From positions 23,142-87,141 of the forward strand of contig NZ_JAFFIX010000030.1 in NCBI RefSeq assembly GCF_016916835.1: DNA of 64,000 nt, in the 5' to 3' direction. Below the pieces are notes generated by a model. That model was not told where the DNA came from. It ran no database searches and was given only the letters and a program-made list of their open reading frames with translations. Below, in pieces: positions 17,977 to 26,217 of this stretch. The position numbers and the translations under genes were made by a program. The stretch's first letter is position 1. Each line of letters starts with the position of its first letter. This DNA is from Actinacidiphila bryophytorum (GTDB lineage Bacteria; Actinomycetota; Actinomycetes; Streptomycetales; Streptomycetaceae).

Positions 17977-19298
17977 AGGCTTGCGGTCTTCTGCGCGGAG
18001 GCCCACTTCTTGGCGAGGTCGGCGAAGATGCCGTGCAGGTCGCCGCCTGCCGCACCGCGGGCCACGTCGATCAGGTGCCGGCGGTAGTCGGGCTTGTTCG
18101 TCATGCCGATCTCGGACTGGTTGTCGATGCTGGTGACCTTGGCGCTCTGCGCCTGCGACATCTCCACGAACCGCACACCGGCGTCCTGGAAGGGCTTGAG
18201 CGCCGACGGCATCGCGCCGCCCTTGAGCGTGGGGACGGCCTGGTTGGTCTGCACGTAGCCGGACTTGTCGGTGAACCAGTCGATCCAGGCCCGCGCCGCC
18301 GCCTTGTGGCCGGAGTGGATGTTGACCGCCTCCTGGTAGTCCGGCGCGACCGGGGTGCAGAACTTGCCGTCCTTCTGCGCCGGGAAGGGCATGTAGCCGA
18401 TCTCGCCCGGGTCCTTGCCGGCCTTCTTGGCCGCGTCCTGCATCTGCACGATGGCCCACGAGCCCAGCCACATGGTGCCGATCTTCCCGGTGGCCAGCAG
18501 GTTCTTGCTGTTCTCCCAGTTGGTGGTGGTCGGGTCCTGCTCGGAGAGCTTGTCGTGCACGATGTCGTACAGCAGCGTGTCGCCGATGTTCAGGTCGGTG
18601 CCGGCCTGCCAGGGGTCGGACTGGGTGGCCGGCTCGTCGCCCGCCTTGGGGTCGCAGGTCGCCGCGCCCTGGACCTGCGTCCAGGCGGTCAGCGGCCAGC
18701 CGTCCTTGTAGTTGGTGTAGTACGGGGTCGCGGACGTCTTGGCCTTGACGGCCGCCAGGTCGGCGAGGAACTCGTCGGGCGTCGTGGGCCAGTCGGTGAT
18801 CCCGGCCTGCTGCCACACGGTCTTGTTGTAGACGAAGCCCTGGACATTGGCGAAGTTCGCGATGCCGTAGACCTTGCCGCCCACCGTCGCCTTGTCGGTG
18901 AAGGTGTACTGCTCGGCCAGCGCGTCCGCGGTGCCCAGCGAGGCGAAGAACTTCGGGTAGTCCAGGGTCTTGATGGCCGCCGGGATCATGAGCACGTCGC
19001 CGTAGTTCGACGTGTTCATCCGGATCTTGACCTCGCCCTCGTAGTCCGTGATGCCCTCGAAGGTGACATGGACCTTCGGGTAGAGCTTGGTGAACTCGGC
19101 CGCGTACTTCTTCATCGTGCCGTCCTGCACCAGGTCGGTGCGCTGGGTCAGGACCTTGATGTCGCCGGTGACCTTGCCGGGGTCCGCCGGTGAGTCGGCG
19201 GAGTCCCCGCCGGAGGCCGAGGAGCCTCCGCCGCCGCAGGCCGTCGCCAGCAGCGCCATGGCGGCGAGCAGCGAACCGGCGAGTGCTGAGCGCTTCAT
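17973..19298 (-). CDS. Sugar-binding lipoprotein of the ABC importer
   Basis: The 441-residue precursor has a lipoprotein signal MKRSALAGSLLAAMALLATA with cleavage before Cys in LATAC, followed by a Gly/Ser linker and a solute-binding-protein family 1 fold (GDIKVLTQRTDL... FTKLYPKVHVTFEGI). The start at 19298 is chosen because GGAG sits 9 bases upstream; an in-frame GTG at 19319 would precede the signal peptide without benefit. It captures sugars outside the membrane for the two permeases. An operator-like site lies 65-78 bases upstream. Confidence 0.92.
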   Translation of the reverse strand: MKRSALAGSLLAAMALLATACGGGGSSASGGDSADSPADPGKVTGDIKVLTQRTDLVQDGTMKKYAAEFTKLYPKVHVTFEGITDYEGEVKIRMNTSNYGDVLMIPAAIKTLDYPKFFASLGTADALAEQYTFTDKATVGGKVYGIANFANVQGFVYNKTVWQQAGITDWPTTPDEFLADLAAVKAKTSATPYYTNYKDGWPLTAWTQVQGAATCDPKAGDEPATQSDPWQAGTDLNIGDTLLYDIVHDKLSEQDPTTTNWENSKNLLATGKIGTMWLGSWAIVQMQDAAKKAGKDPGEIGYMPFPAQKDGKFCTPVAPDYQEAVNIHSGHKAAARAWIDWFTDKSGYVQTNQAVPTLKGGAMPSALKPFQDAGVRFVEMSQAQSAKVTSIDNQSEIGMTNKPDYRRHLIDVARGAAGGDLHGIFADLAKKWASAQKTASL

Positions 19299-19362
19299 GT
19301 GCACCATCTCCGTTTCCACGACGTCCGAGCGAGTCCGGGAGGGGACGACGCGCAGCGCGGTA

Positions 19363-19455
19363 CTTAAGCGATTCAGTAGTGGAACGACGGCACTATTGCA
19401 TTGGGTTGTGGGGCGGTAAAGACAGTGATTCAGCGCTGATGCTTAACCGTTACAC
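19363..19455. promoter_or_regulatory. Two CG-centred operator-like sites upstream of the sugar importer
   Basis: CTTAAGCGATTCAG (19363-19376) is a good palindrome centred on CG, and CTTAACCGTTACAC (19442-19455) is a weaker relative. They mirror the pair before the GH2 gene at 12548-12627. The rest of the 350-base gap up to the methyltransferase at 19649 holds no convincing gene. Confidence 0.5.
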
Positions 19456-19648
19456 AGCGGTTCAGTGGAAGCAGCCGTACCGCCGGTGGGGTAGGTTGGG
19501 CGCCGACCGGCAACACGCCGTTTCCAGCAGAGGAGGTGGGACCGATCACCGCTGTTCCGTATGTCGCGCTCCCACCGCACGGCCCCGCGAGGCCGACGGC
19601 CTCCTGACCGGGCCGGGGGAGCGCCGACCGCCCTCCCGAGAGGTTCAC

Positions 19649-20485
19649 ATGTCGGACTCCGCCACACCCCCCGCCGCACCGCTGCCCCTGCTGGCGCTCC
19701 ACGCAGGCGTCGTCACCCAACTCAGGGCCGCGGGCTGCGTCTTCGCCGAGGACGAGGCGCACATCATCCTGGCCACCGCCACCAGCCCGCAGGAAGCGGC
19801 CGCGATGGTCGCCCGGCGGGCCGGCGGGCTGCCGCTCGAACACGTCGTCGGCTGGGCCGACTTCTGCGGTCTGCGGATCGCCGTCGACCCCGGGGTCTTC
19901 GTGCCGCGGCGCCGCACCGAACTGCTGGTGCACGAAGCCGCCGCACTCGGCAGGGCCGCCGCCGCGCCGGGGCGCGAACTCGTCGTGGTCGACCTGTGCT
20001 GCGGCTCCGGCGCCGTCGGCGCCGCCCTGGCGGCGGCCCTGGGGCGCACCCGGCTGTACGCCGCCGACCTCGACCCGGCCGCCGTCGCCTGCGCGTCCGG
20101 CAACCTCGCCGCGGCCGGCGGGCAGGTCCACCGCGGCGACCTCTTCGATGCCCTGCCCCCGCAGGTGCGCGGCACCGTGGACCTGCTGGCCGCCAACGTC
20201 CCCTACGTTCCCAGCGGTTCGGTCGCCCTGCTGCCCGCGGAGGCCCGCGACCACGAGGCGCTGATCGCCCTCGACGGCGGCGGCGACGGCCTCGACGTGA
20301 TGCGCAGGGTCGCCGCGCAGGCAGCCGGCTGGCTCGCGCCCGGCGGCTCGCTGCTGACGGAGGCGAGCGAGCGCCAGGCCGCGGCGGCGGCGGGCATCCT
20401 CTCCGCCGCGGGCCTGGCCACCCGTGTCGCCACCGACGACGACCTCGGTGCGACGGTGCTGATCGGCACCCGGCCGGCGGACTGA
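19649..20485 (+). CDS. PrmC/HemK-related protein N5-glutamine methyltransferase
   Basis: The 278-residue protein has the family N-terminal helical domain (about 15-65, LEHVVGWADFCG), SAM-binding motif I DLCCGSGAVGAALA (115-128), an acidic residue in YAADLDP (motif II) and NVPY (183-186) in place of the usual NPPY. NVPY is characteristic of the actinobacterial PrmC-related subgroup. The target is probably a Gln in a release-factor-like or other protein, though the paralogue's substrate is not established. The ATG at 19649 has GAGAGG upstream. Its stop nearly abuts the convergent hydrolase. Confidence 0.87.
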   Translation: MSDSATPPAAPLPLLALHAGVVTQLRAAGCVFAEDEAHIILATATSPQEAAAMVARRAGGLPLEHVVGWADFCGLRIAVDPGVFVPRRRTELLVHEAAALGRAAAAPGRELVVVDLCCGSGAVGAALAAALGRTRLYAADLDPAAVACASGNLAAAGGQVHRGDLFDALPPQVRGTVDLLAANVPYVPSGSVALLPAEARDHEALIALDGGGDGLDVMRRVAAQAAGWLAPGGSLLTEASERQAAAAAGILSAAGLATRVATDDDLGATVLIGTRPAD

Positions 20486-20508
20486 GTCCGCCCGCCGGCG
20501 CGCGCCGC

Positions 20509-21417
20509 TCAGCGCGCGACGGCCGGCCGCGCGGCCGCCTTCTCGGTGAGGAAGGCGGCCACGCGGTCCAGTGCGGCGTCCGCGTCGTCGAGACGCCCGT
20601 AGTGGTGCTGGAAGACGTGCGGCACGCCGGGCCAGACCTCCAGCGTGACGTCGACCTCGTCGGCGCCCGCGCGGCCGGCCAGGCGTACGGCGTCGTCCAG
20701 CAGCACCTCGTTCGACCCGACCTGCACCAGCAGCGGCGGCAGCCCCGTCAGGTCGGCGAAGACCGGGCTGGCCCAGGGGTGCGCCCGGTCGCGGTCGCCG
20801 AGGTAGTGGTCGGCGTAGGCCCGCAGGTCCTGTGCGGTGAAGATCGGGTCGGCGTCCTCCTTGGTGCGCATGCTCGCGCCGCTGAGCGTGAGGTCCACCC
20901 ATGGCGACAGGACGGCTGCCGCCGCCGGCTGCGGCAGCCCGGCCTCCCGGGCCGCGAGCAGCAGCGCGACCACGGCGCCGCCGCCGGCCGAGTCGCCGGC
21001 CACGACCAGCTCGCCCGGGTCCATGCCGCCCGCCAGCAGCTCGCGGTAGGCGGCGAGCCCGTCGTCCACCGGGGCGGGGAAGGGGTGCTCCGGCGCCAGC
21101 CGGTAGTCCAGCGACACCGCGGGTGTCCCGGCGCGCCGGGCCAGCTCGCCGACCAGCCCGGCGTGCGTGTCGGGCGAGCCGACGACGTACCCGCCGCCGT
21201 GCAGGTAGAGCAGCAGGCCGCGGCGTCCTGCGCCGGACGGGCGCAGTTCGAGTGCCGGGCGCCCGCCCAGCACGGTCCTGCGGGTGGCGACGCCCTCGGG
21301 CGCCGGCCGGGTGAGGGCCTGCGCGAAGGCGAGGCGCTCGGCCTCGGGTTCCGGGTTGTGGTCGCTCGGGGCGCTGCGGAGCAGGGCGTCCAGGGTGTCG
21401 CGTTGCTGCCGGGTCAT
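20509..21417 (-). CDS. Alpha/beta hydrolase of the hormone-sensitive-lipase family (esterase)
   Basis: The 302-residue enzyme has the oxyanion-hole motif HGGGY (73-77) and the nucleophile elbow GDSAGG with Ser143. The rest of the triad is likely an Asp in LLDDA and His in GVPHVFQ. The family hydrolyses short-chain esters or lipophilic acyl compounds. The ATG at 21417 has CTGGAGG 5 bases upstream, so I reject the longer 21462 start, which would run through an operator. It is divergent from a MarR regulator, the likely controller. Confidence 0.9.
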   Translation of the reverse strand: MTRQQRDTLDALLRSAPSDHNPEPEAERLAFAQALTRPAPEGVATRRTVLGGRPALELRPSGAGRRGLLLYLHGGGYVVGSPDTHAGLVGELARRAGTPAVSLDYRLAPEHPFPAPVDDGLAAYRELLAGGMDPGELVVAGDSAGGGAVVALLLAAREAGLPQPAAAAVLSPWVDLTLSGASMRTKEDADPIFTAQDLRAYADHYLGDRDRAHPWASPVFADLTGLPPLLVQVGSNEVLLDDAVRLAGRAGADEVDVTLEVWPGVPHVFQHHYGRLDDADAALDRVAAFLTEKAAARPAVAR

Positions 21418-21446
21418 GCTGGCCTCCAGGGCATGAGGAATGATGG

Positions 21447-21507
21447 ATTCCTTGGAATGCATCTGTCCCGTGCCAACCGGATTCCCCAGAAGTTGATTCC
21501 CTGGAAT
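21447..21507. promoter_or_regulatory. Two ATTCC-N2-GGAAT palindromes between the hydrolase and MarR genes
   Basis: ATTCCTTGGAAT (21447-21458) and ATTCCCTGGAAT (21496-21507, extended to GATTCC-CT-GGAATC) lie 49 bases apart start to start. A partial copy GATTCCCC is at 21479-21486. One site is near each start codon of this divergent pair. This is the standard layout of an autoregulated MarR switch. Confidence 0.7.
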
Positions 21508-21522
21508 CTAAAGGAGCTTTCT

Positions 21523-21969
21523 GTGAGCTACGCCACTGAGGTCTTCATCGACCTCGTCCGCGTCGAGACCCGGCTCTACAACGCCCTGAACTCCGGACTC
21601 AAGGCGGAACTCGGCCTGGGCCTCGGCCAGTTCGAGTTCATGGAGATCATCGGCCGGGTGCCCGGATGCCGGGTGCTCGACATCGCCCGCGAGGTGGCCA
21701 TCACCGTGGGGGCCGCCAGCAAGGGAGTCGACCGCCTGGAGGCTGCCGGGTGGTGCGTACGCAGCGCGCACCCGCAGGACCGCCGCTCCTCGGTGCTCGG
21801 CCTCACCCCGGAGGGCGCCGCCCTGCTGGACCGCGCCCGCCCCGCGGTCGAGCGCCGGGCCGCCGCGCTGACCGCGGGCGTGCCCCGGGGCGAACTCGAC
21901 GCGATGGCGGCGACGCTGGCGGCGTTGCGCACCGCCCTGGAGCGCCGCTCGCCGGCCGGCACGGAATGA
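21523..21969 (+). CDS. MarR-family transcriptional regulator
   Basis: The 148-residue protein has a winged helix with recognition region LDIAREVAITVGAASKGVDRLEAAGW and wing RSAHPQDRRSSVLGLTPEGAALL (about 45-105), flanked by dimerisation helices. The GTG start at 21523 follows AAAGGAG at good spacing. It probably represses itself and the divergent esterase through the two ATTCC-N2-GGAAT sites, released by a hydrophobic or phenolic ligand (inference from the family). Confidence 0.9.
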   Translation: MSYATEVFIDLVRVETRLYNALNSGLKAELGLGLGQFEFMEIIGRVPGCRVLDIAREVAITVGAASKGVDRLEAAGWCVRSAHPQDRRSSVLGLTPEGAALLDRARPAVERRAAALTAGVPRGELDAMAATLAALRTALERRSPAGTE

Positions 21970-22015
21970 GCCGCGGGGCGGCTGGGCACTGGGTGCGGGA
22001 AGGGGGAGGGGCCGG

Positions 22016-23149
22016 TCAGTCCTGCTGCTCGGCGGTCCGCAGCCCCGCCGTCCACTTCTCCTCGATGTTGCCGAACTTCCACACCGCGAAGGCCACCGCC
22101 CACGTGGTGAAGAAGAGGCCGACGATGACGTAGCCGACGATGTTCAGGTCCAGCCCGCCGACCCAGTCCCAGAAGGCCCCGTGCAGGTCCGCCTTCTCGC
22201 CGACCAGGCCGAGCAGCTCGACGGTGCCGATGATCAGCGCGACCGCGACCGACAGGCCGGTGATGGTCAGGTTGTAGTAGACCTTGCGCACCGGCTTGGA
22301 GAAGGCCCACTCGTAGGCGAAGTTCATGAACGAGCCGTCGATGGTGTCCAGCAGGCACATGCCGGCCGCGAACAGCACCGGCAGGCACAAGATCGCGTAC
22401 CAGGGCAGGCCCGAGGCGGCGCCCGAGCCCGCGAGCACCAGCAGGGCGATCTCGGTCGCGGTGTCGAAGCCCAGCCCGAACAGCAGGCCGATGGGGTACA
22501 TCTGCCAGGGCTTGGTCACCGACTTCATCAGCCGGCCGAGCAGCCGGTTCATCAGGCCGCGGTTGTTGAGCTGCTCCTCAAGGGCGGCCTCGTCGAAGTG
22601 GCCGTCGCGCATCTGCCGGAAGACCTTCCAGATCCCGGCCAGGATCAGCAGGTTGACGATGGCGATGGCGTACAGGAACGTCCCCGAGACCGTGGTGCCG
22701 ATCCAGCCGGTCACGGTGTGCAGACCGGAGCTGTCGTCCTCCACCGGGTCGGCCAGCGACTTCACCCCGAGCGAGAGCAGGAAGGCCAGCGCGAAGACGA
22801 TGCTGGAGTGGCCCAGCGAGAACCAGAAGCCCACCGACAGCGGGCGCTTGCCCTCGTGCATCAGCTTGCGGGTGGTGTTGTCGATCGCCGCGATGTGGTC
22901 GGCGTCGAAGGCGTGCCGCATACCGAGGGTGTACGCGGTCACCCCGATGCCGATGCCGAAGGACTTCGTGCCCACGCTGTAGTGCTCGGGGGCGACGATC
23001 GCCACCAGGGTGAACCACCCGATCACGTGCAGCGCCACGATGAAGGCGGCCATGCCGCCCAGCCGGGTCCACTCCGCCCGGGTCATCGAGCCGCGTATCC
23101 GGCGCCAGCGGGACCCTGCGGGGGCGGGGGCCTCGGTGGTGGTGGTCAT
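22016..23149 (-). CDS. Nickel/cobalt permease of the HoxN/NixA (NiCoT) family
   Basis: The 377-residue protein has eight-helix NiCoT topology, the signature HAFDADHIAAIDN (79-91) in the second helix and FSLGHSSIVF in the third, plus LLFGLGFDTATEIALL later. The His/Asp signature binds the metal. These secondary transporters bring in Ni2+ and/or Co2+ at high affinity. A Nur-box-like palindrome lies 53-69 bases upstream, suggesting nickel-dependent repression. The divergent neighbour is the cobalamin-riboswitch operon. Confidence 0.95.
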   Translation of the reverse strand: MTTTTEAPAPAGSRWRRIRGSMTRAEWTRLGGMAAFIVALHVIGWFTLVAIVAPEHYSVGTKSFGIGIGVTAYTLGMRHAFDADHIAAIDNTTRKLMHEGKRPLSVGFWFSLGHSSIVFALAFLLSLGVKSLADPVEDDSSGLHTVTGWIGTTVSGTFLYAIAIVNLLILAGIWKVFRQMRDGHFDEAALEEQLNNRGLMNRLLGRLMKSVTKPWQMYPIGLLFGLGFDTATEIALLVLAGSGAASGLPWYAILCLPVLFAAGMCLLDTIDGSFMNFAYEWAFSKPVRKVYYNLTITGLSVAVALIIGTVELLGLVGEKADLHGAFWDWVGGLDLNIVGYVIVGLFFTTWAVAFAVWKFGNIEEKWTAGLRTAEQQD

Positions 23150-23185
23150 CGTTCGTCCTCCGTCGGAGCCGCAGGGGGCGCTTAC

Positions 23186-23218
23186 CGCAACAGACTACTT
23201 GTTGCGAATGACTCGCAA
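23186..23218. promoter_or_regulatory. Nur-box-like site and overlapping inverted repeat in the nickel transporter promoter
   Basis: TTGCGA-ATGAC-TCGCAA (23202-23218) fits the Streptomyces Nur box pattern tTGCaa-N5-ttGCAA. An overlapping inverted repeat CGCAACA-N7-TGTTGCG spans 23186-23206. The site is 37-69 bases upstream of the NiCoT start. Nur is the nickel-sensing Fur homologue that represses nickel uptake genes in Streptomyces. Confidence 0.6.
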
Positions 23219-23415
23219 TAGCCTGCCCCTGCCGTGCCGCGTTCACACCCGCCGAGGTCAGCGCGCCGGCGCACTGCTCCGCAGGCGCCGACCACCCGTG
23301 CGGACAGGCTGACCGGCCGCGCGGAGACGCTGATCACACCTGCCGGGAAAGCGTGGCCGATGTCCGTTCGTCCTGATTGACGCACGACAGAACGGAGCCC
23401 TACGCTCGGCGTGTA

Positions 23416-23514
23416 GTGATGACGTGGGGAAGCTGGTGGAATTCCAGCACGGTCGCGCCACTGTGACCCGCCGCCGCAACCGGCGTAACGGGGAGTCAGA
23501 CAGCCGCTCATCAC
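23416..23514 (+). promoter_or_regulatory. Cobalamin (AdoCbl) riboswitch
   Basis: The closing stem pairs GTGATGA (23416-23422) with TCATCAC (23508-23514). Between them are the conserved core pieces GGGGAAGC-TGGTGGAATTCCAGCA, CGCCACTGTGACCC and GGGGAGTCAGACA. These are the standard landmarks of the cobalamin riboswitch. The aptamer may extend some bases 5'. It precedes cbtB by about 50 bases, so adenosylcobalamin should shut down the cobalt-uptake and cobF operon. Confidence 0.93.
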
Positions 23515-23560
23515 GACGCCCATGGAACAGGGACGCACGATCCCCGAAGGAGGGCTCACC

Positions 23561-23776
23561 TTGAGCAGCATTTCCGCACCCCGCCCGGCCGCCACGCCGG
23601 TCGTCCTGCCCGCCGCGAAGGCCGCGCTGTGGCTGGTCGGCACCGCCGTACTCGCCCTCGTCGCCTACTACTTCATCGGTGTCGACCAGGGCGCCGTCTC
23701 CGTCTTCGGCAAGGACATGCACATCCACGAGTTCGTCCACGACGCCCGCCACTTCCTCGGTTTCCCCTGCCACTGA
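23561..23776 (+). CDS. cbtB: CbtB, small subunit of cobalt transporter
   Basis: This 71-residue protein has one transmembrane helix (AALWLVGTAVLALVAYYFIG) and a His-rich tail with MHIHEFVHDARHFLGFPCH-type metal ligands. This is the CbtB pattern of the B12-regulated cobalt transporter. The start is taken as TTG at 23561, preceded by GAAGGAGGG; an upstream in-frame ATG at 23522 lies in the riboswitch leader. It is followed by cbtA after 34 bases. Confidence 0.9.
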   Translation: MSSISAPRPAATPVVLPAAKAALWLVGTAVLALVAYYFIGVDQGAVSVFGKDMHIHEFVHDARHFLGFPCH

Positions 23777-23810
23777 CACCGCCGGAACCCGAGGTATCGG
23801 ACAACTCGAC

Positions 23811-24668
23811 ATGGAAAAGAAGCTCATCCTGCGCGGCCTCCTGGCCGGCGCAGCCGCCGGGCTGCTCGCCTTCCTCTTCGCGCGGGTCTTCGCCGAGCCG
23901 CAGATCGGCAAGGCGATCGACTACGAGAGCGGCAGGGACGCCGCGCAGGCCGCACTGGACAAGGCCGCGGGGCTGCCCGCGGCCGGCGCCGACCCCGACC
24001 TGTTCAGCCGCACCGTCCAGGCTGACGTCGGGATCGGCGCCGGCATGATCGTCTTCGGTATGGCGATGGGCGCGCTCTTCGCCGTCGCCTACGCCGTGTG
24101 CCTGGGCCGGGTCGGCCGGCTGCGCGCCCGCACCCTTGCCCTGCTGGTCGCCGGCGGCGGATTCCTCGGCATGTACCTGGTGCCGTTCCTGAAGTACCCG
24201 GCCAACCCGCCCGCCATCGGCCACGAGGACACCATCAGGGCCCGCAGCGGCCTCTACCTGATCATGGTGCTGCTCTCGGTGGCCTTCCTGGTCGCCGCAG
24301 CGTGGCTGGGCAGACGGCTGCAGCCCAGGTTCGGCAACTGGAACGCCACGCTGCTGGCCGCCGGCGCCTTCGTCGTCGCCATCGGCGCCGTCATGGCGAT
24401 CCTGCCCCCGCTGGGCCATCTCGCGTACAACAAGGAGCACTTCGGCAACCACGCCACCGAGACACCGCTGCCGCTGACCGACGCCGACGGCCGCATCGTC
24501 TACCCGGGCTTCCCCGCCGACGTGCTGTTCTCCTTCCGCTGCTACTCCGTCGCCGCCCAACTGCTGCTCTGGACCGCGATCGGCCTGGTCTTCGCGCCGC
24601 TGGCGGAACGCCTCCTGCACCCGCGGACCCAGGCCGCCGCACCAGGAGCGGCGCCGCTACCCGTATGA
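23811..24668 (+). CDS. cbtA: CbtA, membrane subunit of cobalt transporter
   Basis: The 285-residue protein has several membrane segments, beginning EKKLILRGLLAGAAAGLLAF and continuing with GAGMIVFGMAMGALFAVAYA. Length and topology match CbtA, which with CbtB forms a cobalamin-repressed cobalt uptake system. Its ATG is at 23811. Its stop overlaps the next start in ATGA, tying it to the iron-sulfur protein gene. Confidence 0.92.
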   Translation: MEKKLILRGLLAGAAAGLLAFLFARVFAEPQIGKAIDYESGRDAAQAALDKAAGLPAAGADPDLFSRTVQADVGIGAGMIVFGMAMGALFAVAYAVCLGRVGRLRARTLALLVAGGGFLGMYLVPFLKYPANPPAIGHEDTIRARSGLYLIMVLLSVAFLVAAAWLGRRLQPRFGNWNATLLAAGAFVVAIGAVMAILPPLGHLAYNKEHFGNHATETPLPLTDADGRIVYPGFPADVLFSFRCYSVAAQLLLWTAIGLVFAPLAERLLHPRTQAAAPGAAPLPV

Positions 24669-25438
24669 CGCGCCAGCCGCACGGCACGGCGGCACCGGGC
24701 GCGTTGGTCGAGGAGATCACCGCGCTCGGGCCGTTCTTCGCCGTCACCATCCACCCCGCGGGCGCACCGCCCGCGGAGCCCTGGCGCCCGATGAGCACGG
24801 GGCTGCTCGCCGAACGGGCCGCCGCCGTCCGCGGCTACCTCGCCGCGGCCGGCGGTCAGCCCGCGTCGGCGGTCGAACCGCGGGTCGCCGCGTCGGTCGC
24901 CCATCTCGGCCTGGCCGCAAGGCTGGCGTCGCCCGCACTGGCCGCCGCGGTCCTGCACGGGCGGCCGCTCGGCTACGACCTCGACGCCGTGCGCTGGCAG
25001 CCCGCGCTCGGCGGCCCCGTCCCGCTCTCCCTGCCCGACGACGCCCTCCACCAGCCGCAACCCGACTTCACCCGGCTCGCCGACACGGTCGCCGCACTGC
25101 TGCTGGCCGGGCCGCTCGCCGAACTCGCCGCCCGCGTCGCCCAGTCCGGCGTCTCGCCGCACATCCTGCTGGGCAACACCGCCTCCGCGGTCAACGGCGC
25201 CGCCACCGCACTGGCCGCCGCCCGTCCCGAACTGGGCGCCCGCGCCCGGGCGTTCACCGACCTGCTGCTGCAACGCCCTCCGCTGCGCCCGCAGAGCGCC
25301 CGCACCACCGGCGGGGCCTTCCTGCGGCGCAGCTGCTGCCTGATCTACCGCTCCGCCCCCGACCGCAAGGGCGCCCTGTGCGGCGACTGCGCCCTGCGCA
25401 CCGCCCCCGGCACCCCTGTGCCACACTCCGGCGGGTGA
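24665..25438 (+). CDS. (2Fe-2S)-binding FhuF-like protein in the cobalamin operon
   Basis: The 257-residue protein ends with a Cys cluster: Cys224-Cys225, then 13 residues, then Cys239-x-x-Cys242 (RRSCCLIYR ... CGDC). This matches the C-terminal 2Fe-2S motif of FhuF-type ferric siderophore reductases. The body is Ala/Leu-rich helix. It is coupled to cbtA (ATGA) and to cobF (GTGA), so its reductase role is more likely on cobalt or a corrinoid than on siderophore iron (inference). Confidence 0.8.
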   Translation: MTRQPHGTAAPGALVEEITALGPFFAVTIHPAGAPPAEPWRPMSTGLLAERAAAVRGYLAAAGGQPASAVEPRVAASVAHLGLAARLASPALAAAVLHGRPLGYDLDAVRWQPALGGPVPLSLPDDALHQPQPDFTRLADTVAALLLAGPLAELAARVAQSGVSPHILLGNTASAVNGAATALAAARPELGARARAFTDLLLQRPPLRPQSARTTGGAFLRRSCCLIYRSAPDRKGALCGDCALRTAPGTPVPHSGG

Positions 25439-26217
25439 AACAGATCTACGTCATCGGCATCGGCGCAGGTGACCCCGAACAGCTCACCCTGCAGGCGGTA
25501 CGCGCCCTGGGGCGCGCCGACGTGTTCTTCCTCCTCGACAAGGGCGAGGACAAGTCGGACCTGGCGCACCTGCGCGAGGAGATCCTGCGGCGGCACGCCT
25601 CCCGCTCCCACCGGGTGGTCGTCGCCACCGACCCGGACCGCGACCGCAGCGTCGCCACGGGGGCGTACGCACCGGCCGTCGACGCCTGGCGCCGCCGCCG
25701 CGGCGACCTCTACCAGCGGCTCATCGCCGAGGAGTTGGCCGACGGCGGCTGCGGGGCGTTCCTGGTCTGGGGCGACCCGGCGCTCTACGACAGCACCCTG
25801 GCCATCCTGGAGGACGTCCACGCCCGCGGTGCCGGCGACTTCGACTGGACGGTGATACCCGGCATCAGCAGCGTCGCCACGCTCGCGGCCCGCCACCGCA
25901 CCGGCCTCAACCAGGTCGGCCGCCCCGTCCACATCACCACCGGCCGCCGCCTCACCGACGGCGGACTGCCCGACGGCGTGGACGACGTCGTCGTGATGCT
26001 CGACGCCCACCAGGCCTTCACCGCCCTCACAGGACAGGGCCTGCACATCTACTGGGGCGCCTACCTCGGCACCCCCGACGAGATCCTGCTGTCCGGCCCC
26101 CTCACCGACACCCTCGCGGCCGAGATCCGCACCACCCGAGCCGAGGCCCGCGCCCGCAAGGGCTGGATCATGGACACGTACCTGCTCCGCAGGTCTCCTC
26201 GCGGCGGTCCGACGTGA
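25435..26217 (+). CDS. cobF: Precorrin-6A synthase (deacetylating)
   Basis: The 260-residue enzyme is a tetrapyrrole methylase: it begins KQIYVIGIGAGDPEQLTLQAVRAL and carries VWGDPALYDSTLAIL (about 104-118) and the SAM-site VIPGISSVATLAAR. The extended YVIGIGAGDP start and RKGWIMDTYLL end are typical of CobF. CobF methylates C-1 of precorrin-5 with loss of acetate in aerobic cobalamin synthesis. The GTG start overlaps the preceding stop. Confidence 0.93.
   Translation: MKQIYVIGIGAGDPEQLTLQAVRALGRADVFFLLDKGEDKSDLAHLREEILRRHASRSHRVVVATDPDRDRSVATGAYAPAVDAWRRRRGDLYQRLIAEELADGGCGAFLVWGDPALYDSTLAILEDVHARGAGDFDWTVIPGISSVATLAARHRTGLNQVGRPVHITTGRRLTDGGLPDGVDDVVVMLDAHQAFTALTGQGLHIYWGAYLGTPDEILLSGPLTDTLAAEIRTTRAEARARKGWIMDTYLLRRSPRGGPT

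Noticed and set aside
16274..18055. Reading the two ABC permeases as a 593-residue fusion
   Set aside because: The extra N-terminal part is a frame-shifted shadow of the upstream permease; a normal ATG with ATGA overlap exists at 17104.
20509..21462. Longer start for the HSL-type esterase
   Set aside because: It would translate through the ATTCC-N2-GGAAT operator and lacks a ribosome site; ATG 21417 has GGAGG.
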